From assembly GCF_000006405.1 (NCBI RefSeq), contig NW_003207237.1, positions 6,071-70,070 on the forward strand: a stretch of 64,000 bases of DNA, read 5' to 3'. Position 1 is the first letter of the stretch. Each line of letters starts with the position of its first letter. This stretch comes from Perkinsus marinus ATCC 50983. Lineage: Eukaryota; Perkinsozoa; Perkinsida; Perkinsidae. A program made the translations under genes and the position numbers. The notes beneath the pieces are model-generated. The model made no database searches. It was not told the origin of the DNA and was given only the letters and a program-made list of their open reading frames with translations. This document shows positions 45,153-58,538 of the stretch, piece after piece.

Positions 45153-46797
45153 ATGCCTCGTCGACCGGCTGTTGCCGAGCTGGATGATTGCCCAATGAAT
45201 GAATCCTTGTCAGCGACTTGGCGTGTGTAACAATCTTAGGCATGCAGTCAATAGCTCGGATGTAGATCGTTGTCAGAGACTCTGAAGGTGTTATGCACCA
45301 TGAAGCCACTGGTTTGTGTATCGGCGCTTGTGGATTGGCCAACCCCTCTCACTCGTTCATTGTGGATCCGAGAGATATAGAGGTATGTGGTCAGATGCCC
45401 GGGTTGTACCCTGTGAGTAGCTGCTTGCAGATAGATGATTCTGAGAAGCCTCTGGGAAGGGGGACATCTGGCATCGTGATAAAAGGCGTCCATAAGTCAT
45501 CAGGTGCGACTCCGTCACGTGGTTCCCACTCGCCCTAGTTTTTTGTCTAAGGCCTTTTACTAGCGATCAAGAGTGTCAGAACGGAAGATAAGGAACGGAG
45601 GGATCAAGTTATGAATGACTTGAGGGTTTGTCGACTGGTTCTGGTTGGGAAGGGTAGTCTTGGAAGTCAGGGTCTTCTCCGAGCTCAGAGTTGTGAATAT
45701 CTTGTCCGTTTGTATGCAGCCTATTCTACACCTAACAGTGCTTTTGTGAGTGTTGTCACTCGCGTGGCCACAACTGTGTGTTACATCTGGATCCAGGTTA
45801 ACATCGCGATGGAGCTCATGGATAGGGGATCTCTGAGAGATGTTACTAAACACGTCCCTAATAGAACATGGCCTGAAACTAAGGCCACGCTAGTTATTTG
45901 GCAAATCATCCAGGCTCTGAAGTAGAATATCTCATAGCCCAACTCTACTTATCATCATTTACTATGTTGTTGGTAGTAGATTCCTTCATTCCAACCATTC
46001 ATTGCATCGCGATATTAAGCCGGAGAATATACTACTATGCTCTGATGGACATGTATTTTCAGTCCCCAGACTCCGAGCCCCATGTCTTGTCTTCGAATGT
46101 TAGGTGAAGTTGGCAGATTTTGGTATTTCGAAGGATCTTAGCTCGACCTATGGAATCTGTTCTACATTCGTCGGTAGGTCGCAGTTAGTTGGATGGGAGC
46201 ATTCCATGGCTTTCAAGGAACTGCACTTTACATGTCACCAGAGAGGGCCGCGGGGGAGGAGTACACTTACTCCGCAGATATTTGGTATTATGAGGGCTGA
46301 TATTTGCGAGTTATCATGGGAATAATCAGGTCCCTTGGGGTCGTGGCCTTCGAGCTGTTGACCGGAACTAATCCATTCTCAATTAGTCGTGGCTTCATAG
46401 ATCTCTATGACTCATTATGCCATAGACCCGAGCCTCGATTAAATAAGAGCAGGTGATTCATTAGTCTTCCTCTCGTAGTCTCTATGGAAGTATCAAAGCG
46501 TGTAGCGCAGCCACATGAGATGAGCTTCATCAATGCGTTTCATGGTTTCTCTAGAGTTTGTGCATGGCTTTCAGATTTACCTCCGGTGCTTGTGGGTTCG
46601 TGACACACACGTTGGCGAGGGATCCCTTACAACGTCCATCTGCAAGCGAACTATTACGTAACGAGTGGCTGGCTCCTGTGGTCTCGGTGAGTCGCGTGCT
46701 CATTCATGACACCAAGTCCATCAGGCCTCGAGCCTTTTAGGCTGGTGCTCAGGAGTGTTCTGATGAGCTTGCAGCTTGGTTGTCCACATTGAAGTAG
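45153..46797 (+). CDS. Protein kinase of the STE/MAP-kinase-kinase type
   Basis: From ATG at 45153 (MPRRPAVAELDD). Kinase subdomains appear in order over about eight exons: glycine loop PLGRGTSGIVIKGVHKSSG, LAIKSVRTEDKERRDQVMND with the catalytic-pair lysine, LVRLYAAYSTPNSAF and NIAMELMDRGSLRDV, LHRDIKPENILLCSDG catalytic loop, VKLADFGISKDLSSTYG activation segment start, TALYMSPERAAGEEYTYSAD, SLGVVAFELLTGTNPF and ARDPLQRPSASELLRNEWL. The MAPKK-like features are 'MELMDRGSL', 'KPENIL', DFGISKDLSST and SPER; the spacing of Ser/Thr in the activation loop suits phosphorylation by an upstream kinase. The frame reaches a stop at 46795-46797 after DELAAWLSTLK, but a GT at 46794 could splice on, so the true C-terminus may lie further right. 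Confidence 0.75.
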
Positions 46798-48018
46798 ATA
46801 TTAACTCTCGCATATCGACTAAGGCAGAACACTTGGGAACTTATCTTGTCACTTTTCGCCGTGCGGAAATCTATTCACTCCAACTGGTCATTACGCAATT
46901 TCATGTCCAACATCAATATGAGAAGCATTCGCTATCCTTGATAATTCCGTTGTAATTAAACGGTTCGGGAAGCAGTGCGCCTCGGTGTTTCAAAGCCCGG
47001 AGTTCAACTTGTTTGATCTCGTCTCACTATCCTCTTGCTTGAAAAAGAGGAATCAGCTTCGCTCGAATATGTGTGATGTCTCGCCAACTTACTACTGATA
47101 TTCACGTTGGATGTCACTAACGATAATTTGCGAATGCGAAGGGCATTTTGAGTTTTGTTATTGGAAAGAACAACTGTACAACCTGATGCTTGTCAGCTTG
47201 TGGGTTTCTTGTTTTCGTAATGTATGCTATGCCCAGCTACTCCCTCCCGGAGATTTCTAGAGTAGTCTAAGCCAATCCACTCCCTATCCGGTCCAGGGCA
47301 TTTGAGAGCGATAGTCATCTTTGTCTTCGCTTGCCAATATCTCTTCGTGTCTCTAAAGTTCTCCTAGCTATGGAAATAGGTCTAGCATCAGAGAGCCTGG
47401 TCGATCCTACTTCGCGGAGGATGGGGAAGGTTGGCTCAGAAAGGGGACCCCGTTGAATGCTATGGGGAGTCGGCGCATGCCCTGTCAGCTGATGCAACTG
47501 AGAGTGATGATGAAGACGGCTTCCCAGGGAGTGTGTCATTCTAGAACGATAAATTTGTCGGACATCGCTCTGTGTCTCGGATTAGTTGTGACCAGGAGAT
47601 TTTGATGCGGTGTGAGGTAATTTATCTCAGGTAAACCGCCTTTATCTTAAGAGATGATAACGATTCTGGTTTTTCATCATGTGATGGAATCAGCTTTTGT
47701 CATTGGTAGCTATTGCTAGTCGTTGGTAAAGGATACTTCGTACTGCAAGGTTCACCTGCCGGACCTGTGGCTTCATTGTGTGATGTTAATGGTCTCCAAG
47801 TTGTCCCTACGTCTCGTTGCGTTAAGGTCTGTCTGATGCTAACTGTCCTCAATCGCGGGGCCTACTCTAGCCCATTGGAAGAGATAAATAGGGTCAATTT
47901 CGGTCTACAGCCTTTGAGTAAGTCTTCCTACTTTAGTTGGGAAGGTATCATCCAGCGAAATGCACCGATGGTTCGCAGCACAGGATGATAAAGAAGCTCT
48001 ACCTCAATCTGCGGATAC
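46798..48018 (+). other. Unresolved stretch with coding-like pieces
   Basis: About 1.2 kb between the kinase and CCZ1. All three frames are open for roughly 110 bases after 46798. Coding-like pieces are VVIKRFGKQCASVFQSPEF near 46960, ESAHALSADATESDDEDGF ending in a stop at about 47541, and GKGYFVLQGSPAGPVASLCD from about 47719. They could be C-terminal exons of the kinase, a small separate gene, or chance. I could not join them with consistent splice sites. Confidence 0.3.
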
Positions 48019-50332
48019 ATGCAGTGGGCCTATAATAAAGTGGGATGTGGGAAGTCGGATAAACTGATGATTTGGGAGTATCACCTTTGCTTATCAGGTC
48101 CTTTTTCGTGTACAGCCCTGTGCTCAAGGTGCAGGACAGGACACCGGAGAGTTTGGCTTCGGCAGAGGATGAGGATACCCGCGAAGCTCAAGCGAAGCAG
48201 ATCTACTACTAGTGAGTTGGTGATCCATGGTCCAACCAATTGAGAATATCGTCTTAGTCCGTCGTCCAAGCATTCACCCATTGAACAACGAACCCAAGCA
48301 TCCTTGATAGAGGGTGTAGTCCACTTTGCACAGGCCTTCCGGAGGGAGGGGGATTGTGACGATGATGTAAATCTTATCACCACTAGGGACCTGGCGCTTG
48401 GTGTTAAGCAGGTCAGCATTCTCTGTTTGCCAGGATCGACCTATTATCCAAAATCCTCAGGTTGAAAAGGACATCTGGTTCACCTTGGTTGTTCAGCGGG
48501 AACCCTTGGGAGGATCGAGCACCGGTGAGTGTACTACAAGCTCCATCTTATCGATATCGAGGGATTGTTAGGGCAGTCTATCCCATCTTCACCTGAGTCC
48601 GCTCCTAGCTCTGAGAATCAGCGGCAGCAGGAGACACGTTCTATCTCACCATTAGAGAGCGACGAGGATCCACATCTATCTGGACCCCTCCTTGAGGCAG
48701 TCCTGTCGAACATGCATGAGATGTTCACCTTGTTGCATGGGCCAATTCGAAAGTGCTGTGTACTATTTGGATGGCCGCCATGATGCCTGTATCGTCATAG
48801 GTTTTTGGAGATTGAGGACGACAGGGCCAACATGATCAATAAGCTCGGCAGTCTCTTGCACAGCTTTGTGCCATCGTAAGAAGGAGCTCCTTCATGTCAG
48901 ACGTCGATGATTAAATGGAGGCAGGTACATTGAGGTTTTGGGATACGGACCTTTGGGGCTTTTCACAGAACTCACCGGCTTTAGCTATGGTATGTAGTAT
49001 GCATTCGAAGATTCGGGAAGTTGAGCTAGCTCTTCAGCACCAGTCGAGCGGAACACATTGGTTTTAATACAAGCTGCGCTACTTTCTTTGCAGGAGAAGC
49101 ACTCAGATATCAAGGCGTCGGCGGTAATAGAATTCGAATGTCCGTCGCTGGGTCGCCGTGAACCTGTATGCTGCAGGTTTTGTTCGACGCCCATCTCCTA
49201 CACTCCTCCATACCATTAGAAGACATGAAGATTCTCTACTCGTACATCGTCTCTACGAGTATAATTGGGTGAGCTCAATCTCGAAGTACTGCTATGACTT
49301 GCAGTGCTCATTTTATCAGCTTTCGCTCGGACACCCCGACGAGCATGGTTTCGTCGATGAAGTTGTGTGAGCCGCCGTATAACGGAATTGCGGAGAACGC
49401 TGCATCGTTTTGTCGTACGAACCACGTAACAGAGGATATGGCAGAGGGCGAAGCGGGAATGTGAGAATGCACCCTCTCGTAGTAGCTGCAAGGAAAGCGT
49501 CAGATTCCTCTTTGGACCCGGAGCCAGCTCAACTGACCATGGCGTCACGCCTATAGTGCATTTACCATCGCTTGGGAAAGGCAGGCTCGTGGCGCTTCTT
49601 TATCACGGTCTCATGTTCGTCTTCATTATTGACGTTGTTCAGAAGGTACCATGCTTGTCGATGTGACCAATTCTCATTGTGAATTCCTATAGGAAACGGA
49701 TTCTGAGCTTTTCGCTTCGCTGCAGCGATGGGTCGCAGAGTCCAAAAGCGTTAGTCAAGTTGCTCAACTTGTACGACAGCAATTTAGTCAAGCTATGAGT
49801 TTGACGGATGAATACAAGTAATGCATCACGCAGGCTGGATCCTGAATACCTAAGGATTTGTACAGGTTCGCGTATGCGAACAATGTGAACCGTGCTTTGC
49901 GGGTTTCTAATGACGGTTCCTCTTCGCTCAACGACGAAGCCCCTATGGCGCTCATAGGGAACGAGTCTAGTCCGGAGGACCTAGTGCTCTTCAGTACTTT
50001 GCGACAAGTTTTGGTGAGAACGCTGATTATAGGATTCACCGAGTAGCTACTCTTACTCCACAGGTGCACGGGGAAGAGTATCTGGATGCTGCTGGCCTTC
50101 CTAAAGGCAGTCGATGCCGTGAGATCTGCTACAAATCACCTGGGAACGTGAGAGGAACTTAGTGCTTACTGTGGACTACTCTCTATCTCAGGGCTGGGCT
50201 TGTGCGAAGGTCTCGCCGTTGAACCGTGAGTTCTATCTTCTGCTCGCGAAGCCCGCAATGCCGTTGGTGCGATGTCAAGAGGAGTGCGAACGCTTCGCTC
50301 GGATGCATCTCTCCAACATATTCACTATGTGA
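48019..50332 (+). CDS. CCZ1: CCZ1, subunit of the Mon1-Ccz1 Rab7 exchange factor
   Basis: ATG at 48019; MQWAYNKVGCGK splices over about 46 nt to SFFVYSPVLKVQDRTPES, the longin start of CCZ1. Then AQAKQIYY joins the next exon RLSPSSKHSPIEQRTQ with SLIEGVVHFAQAFR (family 'IGLSEGLITFTRIFSP'), KDIWFTLVVQREP ('IWMVMVV'), PLLEAVLSNMHEMFTLLHG ('LRQCYSMYKLFNG'), MINKLGSLLHSFVPS, VRFLFGPGASSTDHG, LVALLYHGLMFVFIIDV, LFASLQRWVAESKSVSQV, YRFAYANNVNRALRVS ('FKFIYFNHMNLAEKS'), and the end WACAKVSPLNREFYLLLAKP ... RMHLSNIFTM ('WVVGKKSDRRELYVIL', 'FNNIFFLD'). CCZ1 with MON1 activates Rab7 for late-endosome and autophagosome fusion. About nine exons; middle exons are less certain than the two ends. Confidence 0.75.
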
Positions 50333-50647
50333 GGCACTGCACTTTGTACGAACAACTGTTGGTTTCATAACTTGGATTTTAGTGTTCAGTCTTCATACTT
50401 TTATGACCTTTACTAGCTCCCTGGGAACAGATGTGGGTTCTCCATGGCGTGATTAGTGTCATTTCGACCTCTCACGGGTTTCGGGTTTCAGAGGCATTGG
50501 CCATCGGGTCTCGGGTTTCAGAGGCATTGGCCATTGGGGGATTAGCAGCTTCCTTGGGAGGTCCTCAGAGAATTCGTGTTGTATCAGTTCTGACTTTATT
50601 CAAAGTGATTCCCTCAATTTCTGTGATCACTTGCCCTGTGGCGCCCA
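50333..50647. other. Intergenic with a tandem duplication
   Basis: Between CCZ1 and the intronless gene on the same strand. Holds the 30-bp duplication at 50481-50540. The plus frame 50431-50655 is open and would repeat RVSEALAIG twice, but it overlaps the next start codon and has no ATG-led context. Confidence 0.45.
50481..50540 (+). repeat. 30-bp direct tandem duplication
   Basis: Copies at 50481-50510 and 50511-50540 begin TCGGGTTTCAGAGGCATTGG and differ only in the last few bases (CCATCGGGTC against CCATTGGGGG), 27 of 30 identical. Confidence 0.9.
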
Positions 50648-51721
50648 ATGACTGACCGTCTGACTATCTATTTGTCATCTCTTGATCGGCTAAAGCCAGC
50701 CATACCGGAAGTCCTCCAGCACAACGTGTGGCAATACCTCCGAGAGGCAGGCACAGTTCGGTTACTCAGTGAAACAATAGAGCCACCACGTAGGCTTGAA
50801 GTGTCTGCTCAAGCTGGCTTTTGGATCAAGCACTTTTGCGTGGATGATAGGGACATGTCCGTTCTCTTGACCTTCCGGGATGGTGCCGGCCAAAGCGGAG
50901 TCCTCTACAAGTATAGAGAAGGCGAAGGCCTCGAAAGGGTTAGCAGCGAGCCAGTCGATGCGTTCTGTGTCAACTCGGTTCGGGGATGCGTCTATGCATT
51001 TAGAGATCAGCAGCTTTTGCGCATACGCCACAGAGCCCCTCCATATAAGGTCGACCATATGTGGACATTATCGCCGGATTGGTCGCCACCAGACTATATG
51101 GTGAGTCGAGGAAATCATATTGTGTTCGGCTCTTCACGCTGGGAGGCTCCCATGCACAGCTATGGTATAACAGTGTTAACCTTGGTTGGATCGGTGGTGC
51201 GAGTATCGTCTCTCGACCTCTGCGGCGATGCAAAAGAATCTATGAAGTTCAGGCGCATGCTGGTAGACGCATTCGTGGACTCGAATGGGGAGCTTTGCAT
51301 CTTGGTCTGCATTGGGGAGACTCTACTATACCGATCGTTATCTAGTGATACATGGATGTCTATGAAGATGCGTGGCCAAGTACGACAAATGGCGATGGTG
51401 CAGAGCTCAATGATAGAGGATCATTTTAAAGAGAGGGAAGAGACAGCTCCTCCGTTGCTGGCCATCGTGCGTCATAGTTCACACAATCATACCTCTGATT
51501 CTGAAGTGTTCTATCTTGCAAGGTTGGAGATAGTTGACTTGAATAGAGGCGAAGTAGTGGTATCGGTTGCATGGTTGCAAACGCCTTGGTGTCCTAATCT
51601 GGCTTATGTGGAGCACACGATATACTTCCAAGCATGTGGCCCTGCAATCGATAAAGTAGATGCATGTCTCGTCTATGACGCGCCTTTCAGCAAATGCAAA
51701 AATATGCGCAAATTCAGTTGA
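50648..51721 (+). CDS. Intronless 357-aa protein of unknown function
   Basis: A single frame from ATG at 50648 to TGA at 51719-51721. The first 50 residues are helical (SSLDRLKPAIPEVLQHNVWQ), a little like an F-box lead. The rest is beta-rich with repeating short strands separated by charged turns: SAQAGFWIKHFCVDDRDMS, FCVNSVRGCVYAFRDQQLL, DYMVSRGNHIVFGSSRWE, LVDAFVDSNGELCILVCIGE, VAWLQTPWCPNLAYVEHTIY. This is the rhythm of an irregular beta-propeller without WD signatures. No signal peptide or membrane helix. Lack of introns sets it apart from neighbouring genes; such genes are often recent lineage-specific family members or retrocopies. No family was recognised. Confidence 0.65.
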   Translation: MTDRLTIYLSSLDRLKPAIPEVLQHNVWQYLREAGTVRLLSETIEPPRRLEVSAQAGFWIKHFCVDDRDMSVLLTFRDGAGQSGVLYKYREGEGLERVSSEPVDAFCVNSVRGCVYAFRDQQLLRIRHRAPPYKVDHMWTLSPDWSPPDYMVSRGNHIVFGSSRWEAPMHSYGITVLTLVGSVVRVSSLDLCGDAKESMKFRRMLVDAFVDSNGELCILVCIGETLLYRSLSSDTWMSMKMRGQVRQMAMVQSSMIEDHFKEREETAPPLLAIVRHSSHNHTSDSEVFYLARLEIVDLNRGEVVVSVAWLQTPWCPNLAYVEHTIYFQACGPAIDKVDACLVYDAPFSKCKNMRKFS

Positions 51722-51961
51722 GGTTGTCTCTCGGATATTTTTGTCATACGTGACGCTCCACCGCCGCCGATCGGTAGCGGCTGATGCGTCGTGCAGAGCG
51801 CTGTACTGCATGATGGGATCAATGACCATTCTGTCTATTGCCTTATCATCGGGAAACCAAACTTGATGCATTGCATTCCCTCGTCAACTGACTGTATTGT
51901 TTCATTCGGGATAGAGAGGAGATCGATTGTGTATAGTTTGTTTCCTGTTGCCTCTGCAGTG

Positions 51962-53594
51962 ATGCCCTCCAACAAGCATCACAACAATAAGCCTTGCCGC
52001 AACTGGGAAGAGACTGTAATGTCGGGATCGTTGGCTCAGCTTATTGAATCGTGTGCAAGAGTTTTTCTACAGGGGACTTGTCGGTACGGAGACTCCTGTA
52101 AATTCGTTCATGCCCAGCGGCGAGGAGTTTCATCATCTAATCCATTTGGAGGTTGGTCATACGATAGGACGGCTCACTTCACTAGGCTTCCCTCACAGGT
52201 GGCACAGTGTCTGCTTCGCCATTCGGTGGCAGCGGCGCAGGTGGGCAAGTGTCTGGGAACCCTTTCGGAGCTACAGCCACACCGGCACCAACTCCCTTTG
52301 GTGCTGGCAACGTCACGGCACCAACTCCCTTTGGTGCTGGCAACGTCACGGCACCAACTCCTTTTGGTAGTGGTAACGTCGCGGCGACGACTCCCTTTGG
52401 TGTTGGCAACATCACATCGTCGTCGCCGACTCCTCCTACATTCGGCGGCACACCAGGTGGTGGGTCTGGACCGTTCGGGAGCTCGAAGCCTGTAACATTT
52501 GGGGCGGCCGCCTTTGGAAGCTCACAACCATCGGGGTTTGGTAACGCAATAGGGACGAAGCCAAGTCCCTTTGGGAGTACTACATCGGGTGTATCCCCGA
52601 GTCCTTTCGGTGGTGGTGCAGCAACCCAACCGTCACCATTCGGCCAATCCAGTCCGCCTTCGCAATTGAGCAACGCGAACCCCTCTGCTTCAACTCTTGG
52701 GAATGCCACTGCACCTGCCACAACCATAGTGCCTCCATCGGGCATTTTGCCTGCCGCTACTGTTGTTGGGACTTTGGTACCGGACGAGAGCAACCGGAAA
52801 ATGAGAGAAGTAAGTGAATGTATTCCATGGTTGTATCAAGTAAGCTCCTTGGTGCTCCTCAGAACATCGCAACCGCGTTGAACAAGGGCGAGCTTTACCC
52901 TTTGTCTTCTTTTGGACCGGATGGTCAGGGCAACCTGACGCCGCCTGGCATCGACGTCAGCTTCGAAGAGCTCCGGTATGAGGACCCTCAGAACCAGCAT
53001 TTACGAGAAACTATCGCCAAGACGGAAGCAAGTCTCGAGAAGATTATTTCTAAGCCCACTCTGTCGAAATACTTTGGTATTGAGGGAACGGCGAAATCGG
53101 TATCGCCTTTCAGCGGAAATGCTGTCGCTCCCTCACCGTTTGGAGGAGCATCTGCCCAAAGTAAATCATCGCCCTTCGGTCCTGCAGCGGGGCCGAAGCC
53201 CTCGCCATTTGGTGCAACACCAGCAGCTACCTCAACAACATCCCCGTTTGGTGGATTCGGAAGCAGTCAATCCTCTGCAACGGGCTCTTTCGGAGGGTTC
53301 GGTAACGCCTTCGGTGGCCAGCCATCGTCATTCGGTGCCACTAGTGGGCCCTTCGGTGCTACTCAACAGTCCTCGCTTCTTCCTACTTTGTCATGGCCGG
53401 ACAACCTGGTGGTTCGACCTGGGATTCCTCCGAACAAGATGCCATCATGGATTTCCCGAACACCTTTAAATCTACTGCCTGAGATCAAACCGTCGAAGGG
53501 GCTATCGGAGGAAGATATCGAACGTTACAAGAATGCGGAATTCTCTTTGGATGCATTTCCGTCTCTGCCCCCTACCATTGAGCTACTCACGTGA
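51962..53594 (+). CDS. NUP42: NUP42/hCG1-type FG nucleoporin with CCCH zinc finger
   Basis: ATG at 51962. A 57-nt intron (52016-52072) joins the halves of one CCCH zinc finger: PCRNWEET + GTCRYGDSCKFVH, spacing C-x8-C-x5-C-x3-H. A second intron brings in an FG-rich part of more than 25 PFG/GFG units (NPFGATATPAPTPFGAGN and similar). A third intron (52810-52862) leads to a helical segment (EELRYEDPQNQHLRETIAKT), more FG repeats, and the C-terminus KGLSEEDIERYKNAEFSLDA then FPSLPPTIELL, matching the NUP42 Gle1-binding end ('FTLGNIPLVPPPRELC'). NUP42 sits on the cytoplasmic face of the nuclear pore and helps Gle1/Dbp5 in mRNA export. All three parts are in the expected order. About 430 residues, close to the human length of 423. 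Confidence 0.88.
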
Positions 53595-53705
53595 TACTAT
53601 TTTATGTGTTTTGCGTCTTCTTCAATTGATCAATGAAATCCTGGGCAACTATTCATCTCATTGAAAATGAATTCAACAATCAATGTGAAAATTGAAACGT
53701 CTCTA

Positions 53706-53729
53706 GAACAGTGGTCTTTGCCACTGTTC
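53706..53729. repeat. Hairpin at the stop codon of the secreted-protein gene
   Basis: 9-bp perfect arms GAACAGTGG (53706-53714) and CCACTGTTC (53721-53729) with a 6-base loop. It starts at the last bases of the minus-strand stop codon, so it would fold in the 3' UTR of that mRNA. Confidence 0.7.
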
Positions 53730-54207
53730 AATCAGTGGTTGAAGTAGGAACTGTAGTCGATTCAGTCGATGGTGACCAAGTGCTTGGGGACTCAGTGGTC
53801 GATGGACTCAGAGTAGTAGTGGTAGATGTAACACTAACAGTTGATATACAAGGACATTCACAAGGAACATTGAGCTGCTCAGGATCAGTAGAGCCTGGAG
53901 GACCCTGGCAATAGGCTTCATTGGTCAGCCAGTATTTACAGAAAGAATTGCTGAAGTCACCGCCCTTAACGGTTTGGCTGCGACAGAAATCGTCTCCTTG
54001 TGGGCAAGGTGACTGAGTTGTAGTAACAACCGGATATTGTGGATAGTTAGGATCAGTATTGGGATCGTACGGAGCATTAGTAGTTCCCCCAGAACCCAGA
54101 GGCTCTGGTCCGCTCGCTTCCAAGTCGGAGCTACAACCACTCAACCAGAGGCCCAAGATGGAGAGGACAACCGCAGTGGCAGATCGTATCATATTGCTCA
54201 AAGACAA
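53728..54207 (-). CDS. Small secreted Cys- and Thr/Ser-rich protein
   Basis: A single exon of 159 codons from ATG at 54207 (a second ATG at 54192 is equally good). Signal peptide SATAVVLSILGLWLSGCSSD. The mature part has a Pro/Asn-rich stretch (NAPYDPNTDPNYPQYP), a Cys-containing core with eight cysteines (SPCPQGDDFCRSQTVKGG, SFCKYWLTNEAYCQGPPGS, VPCECPC), and a Thr/Ser/Pro tail (TTTTLSPSTTESPSTW) suited to O-glycosylation. The layout is that of a surface or secreted protein. 'LSGC' resembles a bacterial lipobox, but the setting is eukaryotic so lipidation is not claimed. No known family. Confidence 0.65.
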   Translation of the reverse strand: MSLSNMIRSATAVVLSILGLWLSGCSSDLEASGPEPLGSGGTTNAPYDPNTDPNYPQYPVVTTTQSPCPQGDDFCRSQTVKGGDFSNSFCKYWLTNEAYCQGPPGSTDPEQLNVPCECPCISTVSVTSTTTTLSPSTTESPSTWSPSTESTTVPTSTTD

Positions 54208-54596
54208 AATGTCGGAAAAATTACTGTATTTTCAGATAAAAACCCTAAGCTAGCTCGGATAGCTTTTTTGTGTGACCTTGCGCCCGCTGTCTCTTCTGAA
54301 TAGTGTCCTCAGTAAACGATGCCTGCGTGTATCCGTTCCGTTTATCTGTTATCTCGTGTATATCCAACATCAAAGATCATCATGGTCTCCGACAAATGAT
54401 TGGAGGATTGGTCAGTGACTCCCGGTGATTGCAGATTGCACGCAAGTACACGGATTCATGTAGACTCTTGTAACACGTTCGTAATTCGAAATTCGCTGCG
54501 ATAGTGGTTCTATTCACATTCTATGAGCCTTCTAATTTGGTTGGTCCATACTTCTCATGTAACAGTTCGCCGAACTGAGTTCGACCTTCCAAATCG
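54208..54596. other. Intergenic between divergent genes
   Basis: No coding signal. Should hold promoters for the secreted protein (-) and the unknown gene (+). Confidence 0.5.
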
Positions 54597-55280
54597 TTGA
54601 GAGATGAGGTGTATGCAGTTGTCGGGCGCGGTCAATCGTCACAATTTGAACTCCACGAATCTTTCGAGTCCTGTTCAGTATCGAAAATTCATGTTATGAA
54701 TGGCATCATCAGTAGAGGTCCACTTTCTCAACTACATCCTTGGACTGAGTCACATTCAGCTTCCAATAGCTTCACGGATCGATACGGTCCCTGCCTTACA
54801 CGAGGAGCTGCGAAAGTGAACCTCCACGACTACGAATCGAGTCAGCTGGCCCAACCGGTGGTGACAAGTGTTCAAGGCTCAGATGTGGATGATCTCGCCG
54901 ACTCCGTTGCTCGGGTGCAGCTGAGGGATAACGATTGGGTTATTGGTTGGATTCTGGCGGTAGACCCTACATCAGTTCTTGGATCGGCCAAGTACTCATA
55001 TGGCCTGCGTGCTTCCTGTGTCATTCACGGTTATTGTCGGCCCTTGTTGATTGAGATCCCTCGAAGTCGTCGCAACGGCTTGGATGATTTGATCGGAATA
55101 CCTCTGGCGGTCTTGCGGCAGGAAATGGACTGCAGCGAAGAGAATGTGGACCAGCTGGGCATGTTCTTGCGGTTCATCGTAACACAACTTGTAGGCGTGG
55201 GTGTGAGGCTGAGCAGGAAGTTGAGATGGTCCCACACTGATCGAGTAGCGTTCGAGAGGCTCGATGTTCTACTCAAGTGA
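54597..55280 (+). CDS. Protein of unknown function, 227 aa or longer
   Basis: Open frame to TGA at 55278-55280. The 54597 codon is not ATG; ATGs in frame are at 54603 and 54690. The middle and end look folded: DLADSVARVQLRDNDWVIGW, ILAVDPTSVLGSAKYSYGLR, LLIEIPRSRRNGLDDLIGIP, NVDQLGMFLRFIVTQLVGVG, with a hydrophobic amphipathic end. A further frame at 55304-55485 (EGTVIAEMGDDEEEVHACEL) may be a last exon. No signal peptide and no known domain. It lies upstream of katanin p60 on the same strand. Confidence 0.5.
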   Translation: MRDEVYAVVGRGQSSQFELHESFESCSVSKIHVMNGIISRGPLSQLHPWTESHSASNSFTDRYGPCLTRGAAKVNLHDYESSQLAQPVVTSVQGSDVDDLADSVARVQLRDNDWVIGWILAVDPTSVLGSAKYSYGLRASCVIHGYCRPLLIEIPRSRRNGLDDLIGIPLAVLRQEMDCSEENVDQLGMFLRFIVTQLVGVGVRLSRKLRWSHTDRVAFERLDVLLK

Positions 55281-55563
55281 AATCTATCGGAATTTTCCTG
55301 AACTGCTCCTCATGCACAGGTACACGCCTCTCTTGAATCTTTTTCGGGGGTATCTGGTAAGTGCAACATCTCGCGGCAAGTGTTCAACCCATCGTTGCAA
55401 TGATCCAGAGGAAGGGACGGTCATAGCCGAGATGGGAGACGACGAGGAGGAGGTCCATGCATGTGAGCTAGTTGATCTTCCTTGATAAGTTTCCATCAAT
55501 AATTCTCTCGAGTTAGTCGTCATCTTCTACATGCATCGTGATTGGGTAAACTGAATTTGATTT

Positions 55564-58380
<2,817 letters not shown>

Positions 58381-58538
58381 CGCAGCACCGGAAGATTGTA
58401 GTATTAAAGCTGTCATACTTGTACATGCTTCGCGGCAATATCAATTTCATCCTTATGCCGCCGAATTGAGGTATCACCTTCGTGGCCGTGTTGGGTTATT
58501 CTTGTCCACAGTCGTTGAGTGTTAGTTATTTGACTATT

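Noticed and set aside
52182-52793. 203-codon open frame antisense to NUP42
   Set aside because: A by-product of the Gly/Pro/Phe-rich repeat codons on the plus strand; no start context or family match.
54140-54165. LSGC motif like a bacterial lipoprotein signal
   Set aside because: Introns all around show the window is eukaryotic; the motif is simply the end of a normal signal peptide.
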